Shown: piece by piece, positions 1 through 8,057 of the stretch | How positions within the stretch are numbered: position 1 is the first letter of the stretch | Layout of the letters: each line of letters begins with the position of its first letter | From: Trichomonas vaginalis G3 | Lineage: Eukaryota; Parabasalia; Trichomonadida; Trichomonadidae | Assembly (NCBI RefSeq): GCF_026262505.1 | Contig: NC_067206.1 | Location: forward strand, 11,117,507 to 11,181,506 | Reading direction: 5' to 3' | DNA: 64,000 nucleotides | Translations under genes and position numbers: made by a program | Notes under the pieces: model-generated | What the model was told of the DNA's origin: nothing | The model's database searches: none | What the model saw: only the letters and a program-made list of their open reading frames with translations

Positions 1-443
1 AGCAATATGCAGAAAATCTTCTTAATTATATAACAGATCGTCCTGATATTGACTGGATTAATAAATTAATGTTTCTTTCAGAACAATTTGCTGATGCTAT
101 AAAACCCATTAATGCAGCAAATGTTATAAGTAATAAAAAACGTTCACCATCGTCCCCATGTATAAGGCAATTTGATAAATTTACCCAAGACGACGAAAAA
201 ATTACAGAAGATGAATTAATTGAATTACAGAAAGATATACAAAATCTTGACAGTGATGATGAAAAACTATCCCTTCTTGAGTGTATAAGATCCTGCCAAC
301 CAAAGCTTGTTGGCCAGAAATTGTCAGTTACTTTGAACTTGAGTAATCTTCAGCCAAGAACAATATTTACTCTCATGGATAAAGTAAATCAGTTGAAGGC
401 TCAACAGGCACGCATGTTTGAAGCATTAGATGCGAAAAAATAA
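1..443 (+). CDS. C-terminal part of a bromodomain/NET-type chromatin protein (partial, runs in from the left)
   Basis: The frame is open from the first bases of the window, so this is the 3' part of a longer gene and no start can be assigned; the first in-frame ATG at 69 is internal. Visible are about 146 residues ending in KAQQARMFEALDAKK. The stretch from FDKFTQDDEKI to TLMDKVNQL has the pattern of the NET (extra-terminal) domain of BET proteins: two helices, an acidic LDSDD turn, then LNLSNLQPRTIFTLMDKV, which matches the conserved Leu-x-Pro-x-Thr end of NET. The preceding segment (QYAENLLNYI) would fit the last helix of a bromodomain, but the bromodomain itself is outside the window. Such proteins read acetylated histones in the nucleus. 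The NET match is by eye; a bromodomain upstream is inference. Confidence 0.55.
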   Translation, partial: QYAENLLNYITDRPDIDWINKLMFLSEQFADAIKPINAANVISNKKRSPSSPCIRQFDKFTQDDEKITEDELIELQKDIQNLDSDDEKLSLLECIRSCQPKLVGQKLSVTLNLSNLQPRTIFTLMDKVNQLKAQQARMFEALDAKK

Positions 444-608
444 TTAATTTTCATAAAATTGTTTGTATTTTTATTATAAAGGAAAGAACGTCCATATAAT
501 TTGGAATTCAAACAAACGGAAATCCTTCATGAAATGGATAATTAACAAAATAAGATTTTTTTTTAAATTTTTGAAGAAAATAAGAAGGAATAGTAAAATT
601 TCCTAGGA

Positions 609-632
609 ACTTACTTCCATCTTGAAGTAAGC
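609..632. terminator. short hairpin downstream of the partial gene
   Basis: An 8-bp perfect stem, cttacttc / gaagtaag with a 6-base loop, lies about 170 bases after the stop of the first gene. It could mark a transcript end but nothing else supports that; it may be chance in AT-rich DNA. Confidence 0.2.
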
Positions 633-815
633 ATGGCTAATTTATAATCATTGAGAATTCAGATTTTGAAATTCAGTGCCGTAATGCATTGTAATTTTAT
701 TATATGACAATGGCATTCTTCCAATATTTTGCATCGTATATATCTTTATCCCTTCTCTTATCAGGAAATAAAACATATTCTTTGGAAGATCTGGGTAAAA
801 CAAACGCGTCTGAGA

Positions 816-1779
816 GCAATATTGTTGCATGCTAAGATCAGTCATAATGTAAACCTCTCAATTTTATTGTCGTGGGAAGTATCTCAATTCCTTCAAAAAA
901 ATTGAAAAACTATTTAATTTTTAAAATATAATACTTTTAATTAGTTAATTAATTGGAGATATTTTTTAAAAAATCACTTTTGATAATACTTTTGAGAACT
1001 TTAATTAAAAAAATATATTCAAAAATATCCAGGATATCAAGAGGGAATTGTTCCTTATGAGGTATATAGTTATGATGATATACCTCATAAGGAACAATTC
1101 CCTCCTTAAAACGAGAAAACTTGTTCGAAATTGTTTATCATTTCAAACAAGTTTTCTCGTTTTTAATAAGAAACTAAAGGCTATGAGGCACTGATTATAT
1201 ATTAGTGCCTCACAGCCTTTAGTTTCTAATAGATAGCTGGGAAACTTTCTCCAAATGATAAGTTATTCAGAGAAAGTTTCCCAGCTATCAAGAGGGAATT
1301 GTTCCTTATGAGGTATATAGTTATGATGTATACCTCATACGGAACAATTCCCTCCTTAAAATCGTAGACATTTTTATTCTTATGAATCAACCATTCAAAA
1401 TCATATTCCTCTGAAAAGTTATTTTATTAAAAATTTAGAATTTTAATAAATATAGAGTTTGAATTTCATACAATACCTATATATTTTCAATAATGGAATT
1501 TGAAAACCATTCTCAAAAGTTCTCAGAAAACCTTTTTTCATTAATTTTAAGAAATCTGAGTATTAAATTAAGTGATAAATTCGTTTGACACTACTTTAAT
1601 TTTTAAATTCAAAAAATTATATGTGCTTCTTAAAATGACTCAAAAAAATTTTATTATAAAATAATATATAATATTAAAAATCCCACAACATTTTTTTACT
1701 TTACATAATCGTACTTCCTCGATGATTAATTTTCACTCAATTTCTATCGTTGACCGAACTTAGCATGCAACAATATTGC
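816..1779. mobile_element. old inverted-repeat DNA transposon, non-autonomous, mariner-like ends
   Basis: The two ends are inverted copies. Left reads ctaagatcagtcataatg from 832; right, on the other strand, reads ctaagttcggtcaacgat ending at 1763. Outside this both sides carry a further 16-base inverted match (gcaatattgttgcatg at 816-831; its complement at 1764-1779). The inner left sequence (attgtcgtgggaagtatc near 866-884) matches the inside edge of the 712-bp element at 50453-51164, and the right inner sequence acttcctcgatgatta matches the other edge of that element, so the two are relatives. No transposase ORF is present, so it is non-autonomous. It is more diverged than the copy at 50453 and hence older. 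The five-hairpin array lies in its middle. Confidence 0.6.
1041..1354. repeat. run of five long hairpins, first and last the same unit
   Basis: Five successive near-perfect palindromes. H1 1041-1104: 27-bp perfect stem, 10-base loop. H2 1108-1163: 23-bp stem with one mismatch, 10-base loop. H3 1169-1227: 24-bp stem with one mismatch, 11-base loop. H4 1232-1289: 20-bp perfect stem with a further weak inner stem. H5 1292-1354: 26-bp stem with one mismatch, 11-base loop. H1 and H5 are the same sequence apart from a few bases, and both are preceded by tatcaa and followed by cttaaaa. H2, H3 and H4 differ in sequence. Spacers between hairpins are 2 to 5 bases. No reading frame of note covers the array. 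Confidence 0.85.
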
Positions 1780-1892
1780 ATCCTTCTTCATTGCTACTTA
1801 ACAACATTTATACCCTAACTATTTATTTTTAATTTTCTCCGGGGCGAAATAATGAGAAAGAATTTCATTGGCACTTTTTGTGTAATTCGGTA

Positions 1893-2510
1893 ATGATTAG
1901 AGAAGAAGAAGTTACTCCAAAATTTACATTCAAATTCCTACTAGTTGGTGATTCTAATGTTGGAAAAACTTCTCTAGTTCACAGATTTTGCAGAGATGAT
2001 TTCGATGAGTGCATGACTTCAACAATTTCTGTTGAATTTATGACATCGATCTTAAAAATAGATCAAACACCAATCAAACTACAAATATGGGATACAGCAG
2101 GCCAAGAAGAATATAAGTCTCTCGGAAAAGCATACTATAGAAATGCTGTAGGAGTTCTTCTTTGTTTTAGCTTAACCAGCCAAGACTCTTTTTCTCACAT
2201 AGAAGAATGGTATCAAGATGTGAGAAAACTTTGTAATCCTAACGCTAGAATTGTTTTAGTTGGTACCAAATGCGACCTTGTAAAAGAAAAGAAAGTAGCA
2301 GATTCGGAAGCCAAGCAATTTGCGCAAGTTCATGATATCGAATATATGGAAACATCTTCAAAAACTAATACAAATGTTCAAGACTTATTTTATACCATGA
2401 CACAAGATGTTTTGAAGCTTGTTTTACACGGAGAAATTGACTGCAGAGAGGCAATGCAGGCTTCTGTCCTCAACAACAAACAAACACAACCAAAACGACG
2501 CTTTTGTTAA
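1893..2510 (+). CDS. Rab-family small GTPase
   Basis: A 205-residue Ras-superfamily GTPase of the Rab type, a membrane-traffic switch. Visible motifs: G1 P-loop GDSNVGKTS near residues 18-26; G3 WDTAGQE near 66-72; G4 reads TKCD (near 126) where most Rabs have NKxD; G5 ETSSK near 155. The Rab-type YYRNAVGVLL region follows the switch II. The tail is basic and ends RRFC, a single C-terminal cysteine, instead of the usual double-cysteine geranylgeranyl signal, so prenylation may be by one lipid or by a CaaX-less route. The start chosen is the ATG at 1893; the frame is open a little further upstream but without an ATG. A trichomonad-type initiator-like TCATT lies about 30 bases upstream. The gene is intronless and lies alone between two non-coding stretches. 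Subfamily cannot be fixed by eye; the Rab2/4/14 group looks nearest. Confidence 0.93.
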   Translation: MIREEEVTPKFTFKFLLVGDSNVGKTSLVHRFCRDDFDECMTSTISVEFMTSILKIDQTPIKLQIWDTAGQEEYKSLGKAYYRNAVGVLLCFSLTSQDSFSHIEEWYQDVRKLCNPNARIVLVGTKCDLVKEKKVADSEAKQFAQVHDIEYMETSSKTNTNVQDLFYTMTQDVLKLVLHGEIDCREAMQASVLNNKQTQPKRRFC

Positions 2511-3724
2511 TTATTTTTTTTAATAATCCTGCTCTTGTATAAATTATACTTATTAGAAATACTTTCTTACAATATATTTTATTGGACAGTATCACCAACC
2601 TGATACAATTTGGATTTTATTTTGTTTCTAAGTCTCATAGATACTATGACTCAGAATAGGAATAGTATCCTATAAAATTGATCATCTGAGTGCTTCTAAT
2701 GCAAATATTTACTCAAACCAGAATTCTTTTGATTGTGATTTTAAAATTTTGAAATTTCTTACAGCGCTATATTATTGAATCTGCTCGTTTTTATCACTGA
2801 AACGCATTTTAATAAATTACCAGTTTCCGAAAAATTCAAGTTTGCACATGGATTTTTTTAAACGGTCACATTTTAATGCTGTTTTTGCTTTTCCTTCTTA
2901 GTTTCATTAGTCCCGATCTTAAATCTCGCGTAGCTGGATCTATCAAATGCTATGGATATGATATGCGATCAACTTTATATAAAGTTCTCCGCCAAATTCG
3001 TCATTGCGTTATCAGTGTTGTGGAATTCATTTACAAATTGTATTTAAGTTGTATTAAATAACTTATAGTTTACTCTTCAAAGCTAGGCAAAGGAACTAAA
3101 TCCCAATAATAAAAATTGCTTATCTTTTATAATAAAATTTAGATTTTTAACCATCAAAGTCAAATAAATAGAAGTGCAGGTTATGACATATCAGATCTAA
3201 TAACAATTCTATAAATTGATCCAAATTACAAATATCATGATACCAAATGATATTACTGAGTTCTAGAGACTATATACTAGCAATGTACATTCGAAACACA
3301 TCGTAATTTCTTGAGTTAAAAGATATCAGACTCGTGATCAAATTATTTAGTCCAGATTTTACAGTCTCATATAAAAATATGTTCATTGCATAGCTATAGC
3401 TACAATTAATAATATTATAATCTGTCGCATTGATTTATTGCAGTTCAAAACTTACATGTTTGAGAATTGCATAGCATTAAACGAAGGTATTATATAGAAA
3501 ATTATAATTCTTATGATTAAATTGATAGAAGCTCATAGATTTAATGTTTTTTTACTATTAGGATTAAACTTAAATCCAAAAAAACAGGTCACATAAAGCT
3601 AGTGCATGCTTAGTGGGCGATTACCCTTTGCTGACATGATGATTGACTATTTTTCGATTTCAATAAAAAAATGTACGTTGTAAATTTTTTGAAACTCGTT
3701 ATTTTTTTACAAATTTAGATTTTG
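2511..3724. other. AT-rich intergenic stretch
   Basis: Apart from the doubtful short ORF at 2876-3061, I see no gene, RNA, long repeat or inverted repeat here. It separates the Rab gene from the repeat-protein gene. Confidence 0.5.
2876..3061 (+). CDS. doubtful small ORF with a hydrophobic start
   Basis: A 61-codon ORF from ATG to TAA. The first 13 residues (MLFLLFLLSFISP) are strongly hydrophobic like a signal peptide or membrane anchor; the rest is basic with several cysteines and another hydrophobic stretch near the end. The base composition inside the ORF is less AT-rich than the flanks, which is a weak sign of coding. It has no recognisable family, and it could be a remnant of a longer gene or chance. 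Confidence 0.25.
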   Translation: MLFLLFLLSFISPDLKSRVAGSIKCYGYDMRSTLYKVLRQIRHCVISVVEFIYKLYLSCIK

Positions 3725-6433
3725 ATGAATGAAGTCGGCAGCAACACACACAATCTTACTGTCCTAGATCTTAAAAATATTGTGAATAACCAAAACTTCG
3801 ACGAGATGGATAAAAGCGAAGAAAAAAACAATCAATCAACTCAAAATTTTCCAAACTTAGAAAATAATACAAACGAATCAGAACCCAATAACAAGAGAAT
3901 TCTAACAAGACCTCCTCTTCCTAAAAAAGCCTTTAAAAAAGAAATTAATCAGAATAATAATCTATCAAAGAAAGAAGCATCAACAGTTCGAATATTTCAA
4001 CCAATTCCTTTTGCATCTTCATTCACCCCAATTAACATCTCCCCAAGAGAATCCGCAAAAAGCCAGATGACACCGATTTTATCAGGATATAATTCAGCTG
4101 GAGTTTTAGTCAGAACGCACTCTGATGAGACCATCCCTACAGATCAGGAAGATATTCGACCTCTCGTTGTGTCAGAAGAAAAATTTGATTTAAATCAAGA
4201 AGTACAGAGCAATAGCAAGGAAGAAGTCATTGACACTTTACTAGAGACACTTCCTTCTGGTCGCAGACTTGATGTTACTCCTCAGCATGAGGAAGAAGAA
4301 GAAAATAAAAAAGAAATTTCCCTTGTTCACGAAACAACAATTGATAACTTATTGCATACGCTTCCTTCAGGACGCCGCCTTGAAGTAACACCGGATGCTT
4401 CGGATGATGAAGAAAACAACGAAACTCCTGAAATAAAATCAAGGGAAATTCCAATGGGAGTATTGGCAAACAACATTAAAGAGATACCATCTCATGAATC
4501 ACCACCTTTAGTTGACTCTCCTGAAATTCAAGAAGAAATTTTTCAAGAAAATTCTGAAGAAGAAGAAATGATTCAAGAAGAAAGCATTGATAATTTATTG
4601 GAAACACTTCCAAATACAAAAAGGCCAGAAATTACTCCGAAATCTAATAATGATGAAGAAAACGAAGAAAATAAAGAATCTGTAAATCAAGAAGCTATAG
4701 ATAATCTCTTAGAGACACTTCCAAACACTAAGAGACCAGATATAACTCCAGAAATCCTTCCTGAAGAACAATCTGAGATAAATGAAGAACATATTAACAC
4801 AATTTTGGAGACATTACCTTCCGGTAGAAGGCTAGTTGTGACTCCAAGCATGACAGAGGAGGAAGAATCCGAAGAAAAGCCAGTAAATGAAGAAAATATT
4901 GATACAATTCTACAAACTTTGCCAGCCAATAGAAGATTAGTTGTTACTCCTGAAATTATTGAAGATAGAGACAACGATGGTGAAATTAGCGAAGATAAAA
5001 TTGATATCTTGTTAGGAACTTTACAATCAACAAGAAGATTAGACGTAACACCATCAATTGAGCAAGAAGAAGATGAGCAACCATTAATTAATCAAGACAG
5101 TATTGACAATCTTCTAAATACGTTATCCTCAAGCCGAAGACTGGATGTAACACCAGAAAATGAACCAAACGATGATCCCGATAGCGAAGAAAACATCGAC
5201 TCCCTTCCATTTGGACATAATGTTTTAGAGGAAAAAATTGAAGAAGTCGATGAGCAGCAAACAGAAGTCAGAACTCGGGAATTATCCATCAACGACATGA
5301 ATCTACCCAATGATAGTCAAAACGAACCTACAAAACTCAAAGACCTTGATCTTTCTCATTCACTCAAACAAGTCGATAAAAATTTATCTGAAGACGAAAT
5401 ATTTGTTCATACAGAGACCAAATCCTCCAAAGTTATTTCCCCTCAAGTCAAATCCTCAAACAGGAAAAGTTCTGTATCCGAAGAAGACTCGAGCGATGAC
5501 GAGCAGAGAGAACAAGACCAGCAGGCCCTGGAGAAGTTCTCCAAAACAGGCAGGCTTCCACCGCTGAAGGACAAAGCGTCGATATTGAGGGAAGTACAGC
5601 GAGAGAGAGCGGATGCCATCGAAATAGGAGACTACGACAGAGCTCAGCAGCTCTACGACCTTTCCAAGAAGGTACAGACCGCAATCTACGAGTCAGATAT
5701 CAAAGAAAGAAAGGAAGAAAAGCGATTTCGACTTGAAGAGCAGCTGGAGAAGGCCAAAGCACAACTTGGCACTGTTAAATACGAAACAAAGAACGTTCTG
5801 AGAAGAGCCAGAGAAACAAATGAACAAAGAATCGAAGAAGTAAAAAAGAAACACATTCAAGAACTTGAGGAATTCCAAGAAAAATGGAATAATGAAGATT
5901 ATCTCAGGAAATTCTCAAAACCAAGCTCAGAATTACTCGCATTAAAGGATCGTGAAAGAAGATTCGCAAGAGCAAAACTATTCAATGATGCAAAAACATT
6001 TAGACAGAAAGCAAACCAACAGGAGATCGAAGAAACAAAAACAGCTCAAGAAAGAGCTTATCACAAAATGAAATTTCAGAAAAGTATTTTGTTGCAGAAA
6101 CAGGCAAAGGAAATGGAGGTAGCAATAGACTCTGCAAATAAAAATTATGAAATAGTTCAGAAAAAGAGGAAAGATATGGAAGATGAGCAAATTAGAAAAA
6201 TTGAAGCAATCCAAAAGAGAACACAGGATGGCGTTTCGATAAAAATAGGCTATACACCAACAACAGCAAGAGCAATGACTTCAATGAGCGCAACTAGAAA
6301 AATTATAGGTTTAAATCGAAACCCCGAGATCCCTAAACTAGAAATAAAGAAACTGGGCGCTGTAACTGCACGTGAAAAACGAAAAATCGAAGTTGGACCA
6401 AAAAAGGAAAAGAGCCAATTTCCTTCTTTATAA
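3725..6433 (+). CDS. 902-residue protein with eight LLETLPSGRRL-type repeats and a coiled-coil C-terminus
   Basis: Start taken at the ATG at 3725. Residues 1-165 are Asn/Ser/Pro-rich and look disordered. Between about residues 167 and 480 there are eight copies of an 18-20 residue motif, consensus I-D-x-L-L-E-T-L-P-S-x-R-R-L-x-V-T-P, separated by acidic linkers; spacing is about 31-37 residues except a longer gap between copies 2 and 3. A Ser/Lys/Glu linker follows, then from about 585 a highly charged alpha-helical region to about 840 that includes LPPLKDKASILREVQRERAD and GDYDRAQQLYDLSKKVQ, predicted coiled coil. The last 60 residues are basic. Repeats of this kind usually act as short binding motifs for one partner in many copies; that is inference. 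No enzyme domain is seen. A cytoskeletal or scaffold role is plausible, not shown. Polinton copy 1 begins 91 bases after its stop. Confidence 0.85.
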   Translation: MNEVGSNTHNLTVLDLKNIVNNQNFDEMDKSEEKNNQSTQNFPNLENNTNESEPNNKRILTRPPLPKKAFKKEINQNNNLSKKEASTVRIFQPIPFASSFTPINISPRESAKSQMTPILSGYNSAGVLVRTHSDETIPTDQEDIRPLVVSEEKFDLNQEVQSNSKEEVIDTLLETLPSGRRLDVTPQHEEEEENKKEISLVHETTIDNLLHTLPSGRRLEVTPDASDDEENNETPEIKSREIPMGVLANNIKEIPSHESPPLVDSPEIQEEIFQENSEEEEMIQEESIDNLLETLPNTKRPEITPKSNNDEENEENKESVNQEAIDNLLETLPNTKRPDITPEILPEEQSEINEEHINTILETLPSGRRLVVTPSMTEEEESEEKPVNEENIDTILQTLPANRRLVVTPEIIEDRDNDGEISEDKIDILLGTLQSTRRLDVTPSIEQEEDEQPLINQDSIDNLLNTLSSSRRLDVTPENEPNDDPDSEENIDSLPFGHNVLEEKIEEVDEQQTEVRTRELSINDMNLPNDSQNEPTKLKDLDLSHSLKQVDKNLSEDEIFVHTETKSSKVISPQVKSSNRKSSVSEEDSSDDEQREQDQQALEKFSKTGRLPPLKDKASILREVQRERADAIEIGDYDRAQQLYDLSKKVQTAIYESDIKERKEEKRFRLEEQLEKAKAQLGTVKYETKNVLRRARETNEQRIEEVKKKHIQELEEFQEKWNNEDYLRKFSKPSSELLALKDRERRFARAKLFNDAKTFRQKANQQEIEETKTAQERAYHKMKFQKSILLQKQAKEMEVAIDSANKNYEIVQKKRKDMEDEQIRKIEAIQKRTQDGVSIKIGYTPTTARAMTSMSATRKIIGLNRNPEIPKLEIKKLGAVTAREKRKIEVGPKKEKSQFPSL

Positions 6434-6524
6434 ATTTTGTTTATTTTTTGTTTGAATATATATGTATATAAAGACATTGATCAATATGATTTTATATTCT
6501 TTTTTTTTTAAATTTTTGTTCGAT

Positions 6525-6842
6525 AGTAGTATATGTGGAAGGGTTGTGTGACTTTTTTGTAAACGTAAGAATTCTTACAATATTGAACGATTTTGTATCA
6601 TTTTTTTTTACATATGAAGTAAAAAATGTATGGTTCTTACGGTTTTTATTCTTACGTTTTTGAATAAATCAAGATTAAAAAAATTTTAAAAATTGTAAGA
6701 CATTTACACTCAGCCCAAATGTAAATCATTAAAAAAATTATTTTATCATCTTTTATAAAAGAAGCTATATATAGATGATGTTGGATATTCCGCGATTAAT
6801 TAAACATTGTTTAAATCCTGAATGGAATCAATGGAGTCATAA
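6525..6842 (+). repeat. left terminal inverted repeat of Polinton copy 1
   Basis: 318 bases matching 25227-25543 on the opposite strand almost without difference. The outermost bases are agtagtatatgtgg. The inner part carries a stretch related to the terminal gene of copy 2. Target duplication ttcgat precedes it at 6519-6524. Confidence 0.92.
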
Positions 6843-6899
6843 ACTTTAAAAATTCATGTCTTACATTTTTGAATAATTTATTTTTTTATTTTGTATGAA

Positions 6900-8006
6900 A
6901 TGAGCGTCAAAACTAACGATGTTAAAAAATTAGGATTCACAAATAAGGAAATAAAGGATATATTAGAGGAGGCGGGTTACGAAGTTGATAAATATTATTT
7001 AAGAAATTGTCAAAAATTCGCGGAGTTATTAAATGATTTAGATTATGATGGAAAAATGAATAAAGATGATGTTATAAATTTCTTATATCCTACATCTGAA
7101 GAAGAAAAACCTAAAGAACCTGATGTTTTCCCTGAATATTATGAAGAACGGATTAAAGATGATGAATACAATGAAATTGAAAGACTGGAAAAAATAAGAG
7201 ATGAAATAGATGAAAAAATTAAGGAATTAAGAGAAGTTGAAAAATATAATGAAAATGAAGTAGAGGGTTTAATGAATATCCCAGCTTCAGAATCAGCAGT
7301 TCAGAAATCTCATGAAGAAAGATATAAAAATTATGTCTCAGAATCAACACAAAATTTATTAGATGGTGAAATAGATGAAACACTTTCAAAAGAAGGTACT
7401 AAATTTATTCGTAAACATAAGTTACAATTTATTGATAATGAAGAATACCCTTGTATCTTACTTTCACCACCTTTAGATTCCGAAAAATTCAAAAAAGCTC
7501 TTAAAAACGTGACATATGCAACTAATACGATTAAGAAAGAAGATCATGATATTTACACAAATTATTATTTAAATAAATGCACGGGTGTTGATAAAGTTTT
7601 TGATTTATTAGATAAAATATCAAAAGAAACCATTGGAACCTATAAAATTTTGTGTGATTGCGGTTTCATTGTTGAAGATACCAATATTGTTTCATATGAA
7701 AGAACAGCACCGAAGGAAGATGAAGTGGAAAGGTCTATACCATTCGTTATTAAGAACATAAAAGATATGAAAACTTATAAACATTATATTTATTCATTTA
7801 TTTCAGAAAAAATGGAAGCAACCCATAAAACATCTTCTCATCATTTTATAGCTATTCATACATTCCTTTTCAAAGTTGTGAAATTAAATAAGACAGGAAT
7901 TAGATTTAATGTATCAGGGTACGCATTCTTGAGTAAATTAAAATGTATTCGTCACGTCGCAGATGATAAAAATTTATGTGTCCTTAATTCATTTTACGGA
8001 CTTTAA
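6900..8006 (+). CDS. Polinton copy 1: EF-hand-motif acidic protein, function unknown
   Basis: 368 residues from the ATG at 6900; the frame is open slightly upstream without an ATG, and the ATG sits directly after the T-rich leader used by the element's other genes. Near residue 49 there is a good calcium-loop pattern, DLDYDGKMNKDD (acidic at 1, 3, 5, glycine at 6, acidic at 12). The middle (about 80-130) is a charged helix, EIERLEKIRDEIDEKIKELRE. A C-terminal domain with cysteines (ILCDCGFIVED) follows. It is the first gene inside the left terminal repeat, and an homologue sits at the same place in copy 2. I recognise no family; it may be an early or regulatory protein of the element. Confidence 0.75.
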   Translation: MSVKTNDVKKLGFTNKEIKDILEEAGYEVDKYYLRNCQKFAELLNDLDYDGKMNKDDVINFLYPTSEEEKPKEPDVFPEYYEERIKDDEYNEIERLEKIRDEIDEKIKELREVEKYNENEVEGLMNIPASESAVQKSHEERYKNYVSESTQNLLDGEIDETLSKEGTKFIRKHKLQFIDNEEYPCILLSPPLDSEKFKKALKNVTYATNTIKKEDHDIYTNYYLNKCTGVDKVFDLLDKISKETIGTYKILCDCGFIVEDTNIVSYERTAPKEDEVERSIPFVIKNIKDMKTYKHYIYSFISEKMEATHKTSSHHFIAIHTFLFKVVKLNKTGIRFNVSGYAFLSKLKCIRHVADDKNLCVLNSFYGL

Positions 8007-8035
8007 AAATAAACTTTATTTTTATTTATTTTTTA

Positions 8036-8057
8036 ATTTTTTATTCTTACATAAATG
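8036..8057 (+). promoter_or_regulatory. T-rich leader ending ACATAAATG, typical of the Polinton genes
   Basis: The start codon of the polymerase follows tttattcttacataaatg-type sequence (a run of T, then TTATTC, then TACATAAATG). The same arrangement precedes the helicase (13918-13936), the integrase (TATATAAATG, 11640-11649), the terminal gene of copy 2 (41306-41326) and, on the other strand, genes starting at 17779, 21443 and 49048. It resembles the TAAATG start of poxvirus late promoters in form. Function is inferred from recurrence only. Confidence 0.5.

Noticed and set aside
816-831. Reading the outer 16 bp of the old transposon as a target-site duplication
   Set aside because: The two 16-base pieces are inverted, not direct, so they belong to the inverted ends or are a separate palindrome.
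648-845. Leftward 65-codon ORF
   Set aside because: No recognisable protein, AT-rich composition like its surroundings, and it overlaps the edge of the inverted-repeat transposon.
4275-6477. Several leftward ORFs opposite the repeat-protein gene
   Set aside because: They mirror the repeat pattern of the true gene on the other strand and have low-complexity sequence.
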